Source: Proteobacteria bacterium HN_bin10
GTDB lineage: Bacteria > Pseudomonadota > Alphaproteobacteria > Caulobacterales > Aquidulcibacteraceae
DNA length: 32,153 nt
Direction: 5' to 3'
Assembly (NCBI GenBank): GCA_002083515.1
Contig: LWDN01000099.1
Coordinates: 1-32,153 of the forward strand
Part shown: positions 28,746 to 32,153 of the stretch, piece by piece
Position numbering within the stretch: position 1 is the stretch's first letter
Layout: each line of letters begins with the position of its first letter
Notes under the pieces: model-generated
Database searches by the model: none
Told to the model about the DNA's origin: nothing
What the model saw: the letters and a program-made list of their open reading frames with translations, nothing else
Program-made: the position numbers and the translations under genes

Positions 28746-29797
28746 CCTACATCGCCAAGCCGCCGCTGCATCACCCGTCGCTGGAAAAGAACGCGCTCGG
28801 CTTCACGCGCCGCGATTACGAGGGCCGCATTTCGACGCTCTGCGCCGGTTGCGGGCACGATTCGATCAGCGCCGCGATCATCCAGGCCTGCTTCGAGATC
28901 GATCTGGCCCCGCATCGGCTGGCGAAATTCTCCGGCATCGGCTGTTCGTCGAAGACGCCGGACTATTTCGTCAGCCCCGCGCACGGCTTCAACGCCGTGC
29001 ACGGGCGCATGCCTTCGGTCTTGACCGGCGCCAACATCGCCGCGCGCGATCTGATCTATCTTGGCGTCAGCGGCGACGGCGACAGCGCCTCGATCGGCCT
29101 CGGCCAATTCTGTCATGCCGTGCGCCGTGGCGTGAACATGACCTACATCTGCGAAAACAACGGCGTCTACGGCCTCACCAAGGGGCAATTTTCAGCCACC
29201 TCCGACAAGGGCTCGAAAGCCAAGAAGGGCGCGGAAAACAAGGACAGCGCCATCGATCTCGTCATGCTGGCGCTGCAGCTGGGCGCGACCTATGTCGGGC
29301 GCAGCTTCTCCGGCGACAAGGCGCAGCTGGTGCCGCTGATCAAGGGCGCGCTCAGCCACAAGGGTACCTCATTCATCGATGTGATCAGCCCGTGCGTGGC
29401 GTTCAACAATCATGTCGGCTCCACCAAGAGCTTCGATTACGTGCGCGAGCACAACGAAGCTGTGAACCGCATGGACGTCATCACCCCGCGCGCGCCGATT
29501 CACGCCGACTACAAGCCGGGCGAACTGAAAGAAGTGCGCCAGCACGACGGCTCGATCCTGCGCCTGCGCAAGCTTGAAGACGATTACGACGCGACGGATC
29601 GCAACGAGGCGCTGGGCTATCTGGCGCGCAAGGCGGCGGAAGGCGAGATCGTCACCGGGCTCCTCTATGTCGATCCCGACGCCAGCGATTTGCACGATGC
29701 GTTGAACACGGTCGCCACGCCGCTGAACAAGCTGCCGGACGCGGATCTGATCCCGAGCGTGGCGGATCTGGAAAAGATCAACGCGAGTCTGCGGTAG
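28742..29797 (+). CDS. korB: 2-oxoacid:acceptor oxidoreductase, beta subunit
   Basis: The 351-residue TPP-binding subunit shows CAGCGHD with Cys34 and Cys37, GIGCSS with Cys68 and SPCVAF later, four cysteines suited to one 4Fe-4S cluster. The TPP motif is GDGDSASIG (111-119) with NN at 139-140 and NGVYGLTKGQFS after it. It is the partner of KorA, and the overlap of the genes suggests a matched complex. It is the last gene of the locus, followed by a GC-rich inverted repeat. Confidence 0.94.
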   Translation: MTYIAKPPLHHPSLEKNALGFTRRDYEGRISTLCAGCGHDSISAAIIQACFEIDLAPHRLAKFSGIGCSSKTPDYFVSPAHGFNAVHGRMPSVLTGANIAARDLIYLGVSGDGDSASIGLGQFCHAVRRGVNMTYICENNGVYGLTKGQFSATSDKGSKAKKGAENKDSAIDLVMLALQLGATYVGRSFSGDKAQLVPLIKGALSHKGTSFIDVISPCVAFNNHVGSTKSFDYVREHNEAVNRMDVITPRAPIHADYKPGELKEVRQHDGSILRLRKLEDDYDATDRNEALGYLARKAAEGEIVTGLLYVDPDASDLHDALNTVATPLNKLPDADLIPSVADLEKINASLR

Positions 29798-29812
29798 GCG
29801 GTTCGCGGCCGA

Positions 29813-29860
29813 GCGCCGGGCTTACCCGCACTCCTCGCGAGAACGGCCCGGCGCCGGCTT
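29813..29860. terminator. Weak inverted repeat between korB and the convergent lipoprotein
   Basis: GCGCCGGGC (29813-29821) and GCCCGGCGC (29846-29854) form a 9-bp stem with a 24-base loop, followed by CGGCTTT. The T-tract is poor, but the position between convergent genes fits a shared terminator. Confidence 0.35.
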
Positions 29861-29864
29861 TGCG

Positions 29865-30506
29865 CTAATTGTGACCGCCCTGCTCGCCATTGCGATGATG
29901 GCTGCAGTCCACGTTCGGATTGAACTGCGCGAACATGCCGTTGGGGTTGTCGCGATAGAGCCAGACATGGCGGTCGTAGTGCGGCTCGAACATGTGGGCC
30001 TCATCGACTGGCGTGTTCGCGTTGTCGGCCATGGTGTCGTAGGACAGCCCGTGGAAGCTCGGCGGATTCACGTGTCCGGCGGCCTGCCACGCACGCAGAA
30101 AAACCAGGTTCTCGACAGCCACCAATTCTAGCGTGCCGTCCGCCTGAGGCTCGTAGATTAGGATGGACGGCTGCAGGAAATCGGTATGCGCCCCAGCGCC
30201 GTCGACGCGCGGGTTGGGTGGGCCGCTTATGCCCAACAGATCTGGCCGGAAGTAGTGGATGCCCATGGCGCCAAGCTCTTCCGGGCGGCCCATCATCTCA
30301 GCGGTGTCGCAGAGATTCATCGGGTCGCGCACGTATCCTTCAGCCAAGGCCACGTTCACATCGCGAAACCGCTCGGTCGCCGCCCGCACCTGTTCCAGCG
30401 TGGGTTCGCCAGGGCCTGGCCGATAAGTGACGGATTCCGCCCCGCCGCATGCGGCCAGCAACACGGCCGACGCCAAGGCGCTGAAGACATTGTTTTTGAC
30501 AAGCAT
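29865..30506 (-). CDS. His-rich lipoprotein of unknown function
   Basis: The 213-residue protein starts MLVKNNVFSALASAVLLAAC with a lipobox at Cys20, so it should sit in the periplasm or outer membrane. Conserved-looking segments include VALAEGYVRDPMNLC, GIHYFRPDLLG, HTDFLQPSILIYEP and FEPHYDRHVWLYRDNPNGMF, and the tail is CSHHRNGEQGGHN. The many His and acidic residues suggest metal binding (inference). I recall similar hypothetical proteins in other proteobacteria but no function. GAGGA precedes the ATG at 30506. The gene is divergent from the LysR gene, with 87 bases between. Confidence 0.75.
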   Translation of the reverse strand: MLVKNNVFSALASAVLLAACGGAESVTYRPGPGEPTLEQVRAATERFRDVNVALAEGYVRDPMNLCDTAEMMGRPEELGAMGIHYFRPDLLGISGPPNPRVDGAGAHTDFLQPSILIYEPQADGTLELVAVENLVFLRAWQAAGHVNPPSFHGLSYDTMADNANTPVDEAHMFEPHYDRHVWLYRDNPNGMFAQFNPNVDCSHHRNGEQGGHN

Positions 30507-30545
30507 GGGAAAGGTCCTCGTCTGGGCGGGGGAGCACATAGAGGG

Positions 30546-30561
30546 CCGCGTCTCGACGCGG
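30546..30561. promoter_or_regulatory. 16-bp perfect dyad between lipoprotein and LysR genes
   Basis: CCGCGTC-TC-GACGCGG is a perfect palindrome in the 87-base divergent gap. LysR regulators bind dyads between their own gene and a divergent target, so this is a candidate operator. It does not match the classic T-N11-A spacing closely, so the call is tentative. Confidence 0.4.
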
Positions 30562-30593
30562 AATGCATAGCCTTGCACTCTCATGCTGCGCGG

Positions 30594-31541
30594 ATGCAGT
30601 ATCGGCCAGTGGACTGGGGCGATCTCCGCTATGTGCTCGCGGTCGCGCGCAGCGGCTCGGCGTTGCGCGCGGCTCAGGTTTTGGGTGTGAACCAGACCAC
30701 CATCCTCCGTCGGCTGGAGGCGCTGGAGGCGCAGCTCGGGCTGCCCCTCTTCGAGCGACGCCGCAGCGGCCATACGCTAACACAGGGGGGGAAGCTCGTG
30801 GTCGCCGTGGCCGAGCGCGTCGAACGCGAGACCCAGGACTTGCTGCATGCGCTTAGCGCCCAGCGCCGCACTCTCTCCGGCTCGGTTCGCCTCACGACAA
30901 GCGAGAGCTTGGCGGCGCGGCTGATTGCGCCATGTCTTCGCAGTTTCCGCGAACGCCATCCGGACGTGACTGTAGAACTTGTCGTCGCCGACGAACGGCT
31001 GGATGTCGCTCGCGGCGAAGCCGACATCGCGCTTCGCGCCAGTTCACGACCGGAAGGCGCCGGCATTGTCGCGCGCCGCCTGCCCGATACGTATTGGACG
31101 ATCTATTGTGCGGCGTCGTACGCTGCGGAAAAGGGAATGCCCGCAGGCCGCGAGGACATTTCCAGATTCGACATCGTCGGAATGGAAGGCCGTATGGCCC
31201 AGCTCGAAGGCTGGCGTTGGCTCGCCGCCGCTGCAGGGGACGCGCCGATCCGCTGTCGCAGCAACAGTCTCACCAATCTCGTCTCCAATCTGAAGAGCGG
31301 TCTTGGTTTGGGCGCGCTGCCCACCATTGTCGGAGATGCCGAGCCCGATCTGGTGCGCTGTTTCCCTCCTCCGCCGGAACTGAGCAGCGAAATGTGGCTG
31401 ATCGTGCGCGAAGAAGTCCGTTCGCACGCACATATTCGCGCGCTTGCGGATCACTTGGCGGCCTACGTTCGCGACATTGTCGACGCTGCGGATGTAAAGG
31501 TTACGGCCGACTCGCCCGCGGCCCAAACCGCTCAATCCTGA
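30594..31541 (+). CDS. LysR-family transcriptional regulator
   Basis: The 315-residue protein has an N-terminal winged helix-turn-helix (about residues 5-63, with DLRYVLAVARSGSALRAAQV, then VNQTTILRRLEALEAQLGLPLFERRRSG). Its LysR substrate-binding domain includes LSGSVRLTTSESLAARLIAP and LVVADERLDVARGEADIALR. The ATG at 30594 is used; the frame is open far upstream over the lipoprotein gene. The divergent neighbour is the likely target. The inducer is unknown. Confidence 0.92.
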   Translation: MQYRPVDWGDLRYVLAVARSGSALRAAQVLGVNQTTILRRLEALEAQLGLPLFERRRSGHTLTQGGKLVVAVAERVERETQDLLHALSAQRRTLSGSVRLTTSESLAARLIAPCLRSFRERHPDVTVELVVADERLDVARGEADIALRASSRPEGAGIVARRLPDTYWTIYCAASYAAEKGMPAGREDISRFDIVGMEGRMAQLEGWRWLAAAAGDAPIRCRSNSLTNLVSNLKSGLGLGALPTIVGDAEPDLVRCFPPPPELSSEMWLIVREEVRSHAHIRALADHLAAYVRDIVDAADVKVTADSPAAQTAQS

Positions 31542-31682
31542 ACGCCGCCACATCAACCGTCGGCGTTTTCCCCGCCGCGATCGCCGCAATGATCTCAGAC
31601 CTGGGTGGGGCGCAAGAATAGCGGGAGCGCGTCGCGCCGCGCGCTCCAGCCTGCAATGGCCCGCGCCGGCCCCTCACCCTAG

Positions 31683-31707
31683 CCCTCTCCCACACTGCGG
31701 GAGAGGG
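31683..31707. repeat. Palindromic intergenic hairpin
   Basis: CCCTCTCCC (31683-31691) and GGGAGAGGG (31699-31707) form a perfect 9-bp stem with a 7-base loop, between LysR and thiC. It is similar in type to the hairpin at 10-36. Another CCCTCACCC run lies just before it. It may end thiC transcription, but no T-tract follows. Confidence 0.5.
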
Positions 31708-31717
31708 GACGACGGAG

Positions 31718-32153
31718 TCAGTCGATCGGTTCGCGCTTCTCGCCGGTGGGATGCACATAAATTTCGCCGCCGACTTCTTTGAACTTCGCGCTCATCTCCG
31801 CCATGCCGCGTTCGGCTTCTTCTTTTTTCGCCGCATAATCTCGCACGTCCTGCGTGATTTTCATCGAGCAAAACTTCGGCCCGCACATGGAGCAGAAGTG
31901 CGCGGTTTTGTGTGCGTCCTTCGGCAGGGTTTCGTCGTGGTAGGCGCGGGCGGTGTCGGGGTCTAAGCCTAGGTTGAATTGGTCTTCCCAGCGGAATTCG
32001 AAGCGGGCGCGGGAGAGCGCGTCGTCGCGCATGCGTGCATACGGATGCCCCTTCGCCAAGTCCGCGGCGTGGGCGGCAAGCTTGTAGGTAATGACGCCGG
32101 TTTTGACGTCGTCGCGGTCGGGCAAACCAAGATGCTCCTTGGGCGTGACGTAG
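31718..32153 (-). CDS. thiC: Phosphomethylpyrimidine synthase ThiC, C-terminal part
   Basis: Only the last 145 residues lie in the window; the 5' part runs off the right edge. The fragment carries TPKEHLG, then TGVITYKLAAHAADLAKGHP, RARFEFRWEDQFNLGLDP and the C-x2-C-x4-C cluster motif in CSMCGPKFC, which holds the 4Fe-4S cluster of this radical-SAM enzyme. ThiC turns aminoimidazole ribotide into the pyrimidine of thiamine. The cofactor is the same one used by the korAB enzyme nearby. Any TPP riboswitch would lie beyond the window edge. Confidence 0.95.
   Translation of the reverse strand, partial: YVTPKEHLGLPDRDDVKTGVITYKLAAHAADLAKGHPYARMRDDALSRARFEFRWEDQFNLGLDPDTARAYHDETLPKDAHKTAHFCSMCGPKFCSMKITQDVRDYAAKKEEAERGMAEMSAKFKEVGGEIYVHPTGEKREPID

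Noticed and set aside
31718..32153. TPP riboswitch for thiC
   Set aside because: It would lie 5' of thiC, beyond the right edge of the window, so it cannot be judged.
1..32153. CRISPR array, rRNA, tRNA, insertion sequence or prophage
   Set aside because: I saw no regularly spaced direct repeats, no tRNA-like cloverleaf, no rRNA sequence, and no transposase, integrase or phage structural genes.

Overview
The window is GC-rich, densely coded bacterial DNA, most likely from an alphaproteobacterium of the Caulobacterales or Hyphomonadaceae kind. The pointers are the rplU-rpmA pair followed by a RimJ/RimL-type acetyltransferase, an sdhC-sdhD-sdhA order beside a CitE-like lyase and a mesaconyl-CoA hydratase, frequent GTG/TTG starts, and several candidate leaderless promoters. 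The taxonomic call is inference. I see no rRNA, tRNA, CRISPR array, insertion sequence or prophage.

Layout. 1-840: rplU-rpmA with a promoter, a structured leader and a strong terminator. 867-5991: three GNAT acetyltransferases, a small two-helix membrane protein, asd (aspartate-semialdehyde dehydrogenase), and a tightly overlapping run of GNAT, rarD and a PPP-family phosphatase. 5939-9252 (minus strand): a GT87-type membrane glycosyltransferase, a beta-lactamase-fold serine hydrolase and pyridoxal kinase (pdxY). 9309-15313: a carbon-metabolism block with a CitE-like malyl-CoA lyase or thioesterase, mesaconyl-CoA hydratase, and succinate dehydrogenase sdhC-sdhD-sdhA. A RelE/HigB-type toxin-antitoxin pair sits between the lyase and the hydratase. 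No sdhB follows sdhA; the next genes are two more toxin-antitoxin modules on the opposite strand (15405-16767). 16885-23726: small or unknown genes, a VOC protein, a very large DUF2339 membrane protein, a fumarylacetoacetase-family hydrolase and an SMP-30-like lipoprotein. 23801-29797: a 2-oxoacid oxidoreductase locus. It holds a GltD-like flavoprotein with extra ferredoxin clusters, then korA and korB, with a two-gene secreted cassette (small anchored protein plus C39-type cysteine peptidase lipoprotein) between the flavoprotein and korA. 29865-31541: an unknown lipoprotein divergent from a LysR regulator. 31718-32153: the C-terminal part of thiC, cut by the window edge.

How it fits together. 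The metabolic genes converge on the lower TCA cycle and acyl-CoA assimilation: KorAB would make succinyl-CoA from 2-oxoglutarate, Sdh oxidises succinate, and the lyase/hydratase pair belongs to mesaconyl-CoA/malyl-CoA chemistry. The flavoprotein next to korAB suggests a three-subunit 2-oxoglutarate:NADP+ oxidoreductase like that reported in Thauera and Azoarcus (recalled, not searched). The most unusual features are the peptidase cassette inside the kor locus, the absence of sdhB with toxin-antitoxin modules in its expected place, and several different palindromic intergenic elements, one of which overlaps a ribosome binding site.
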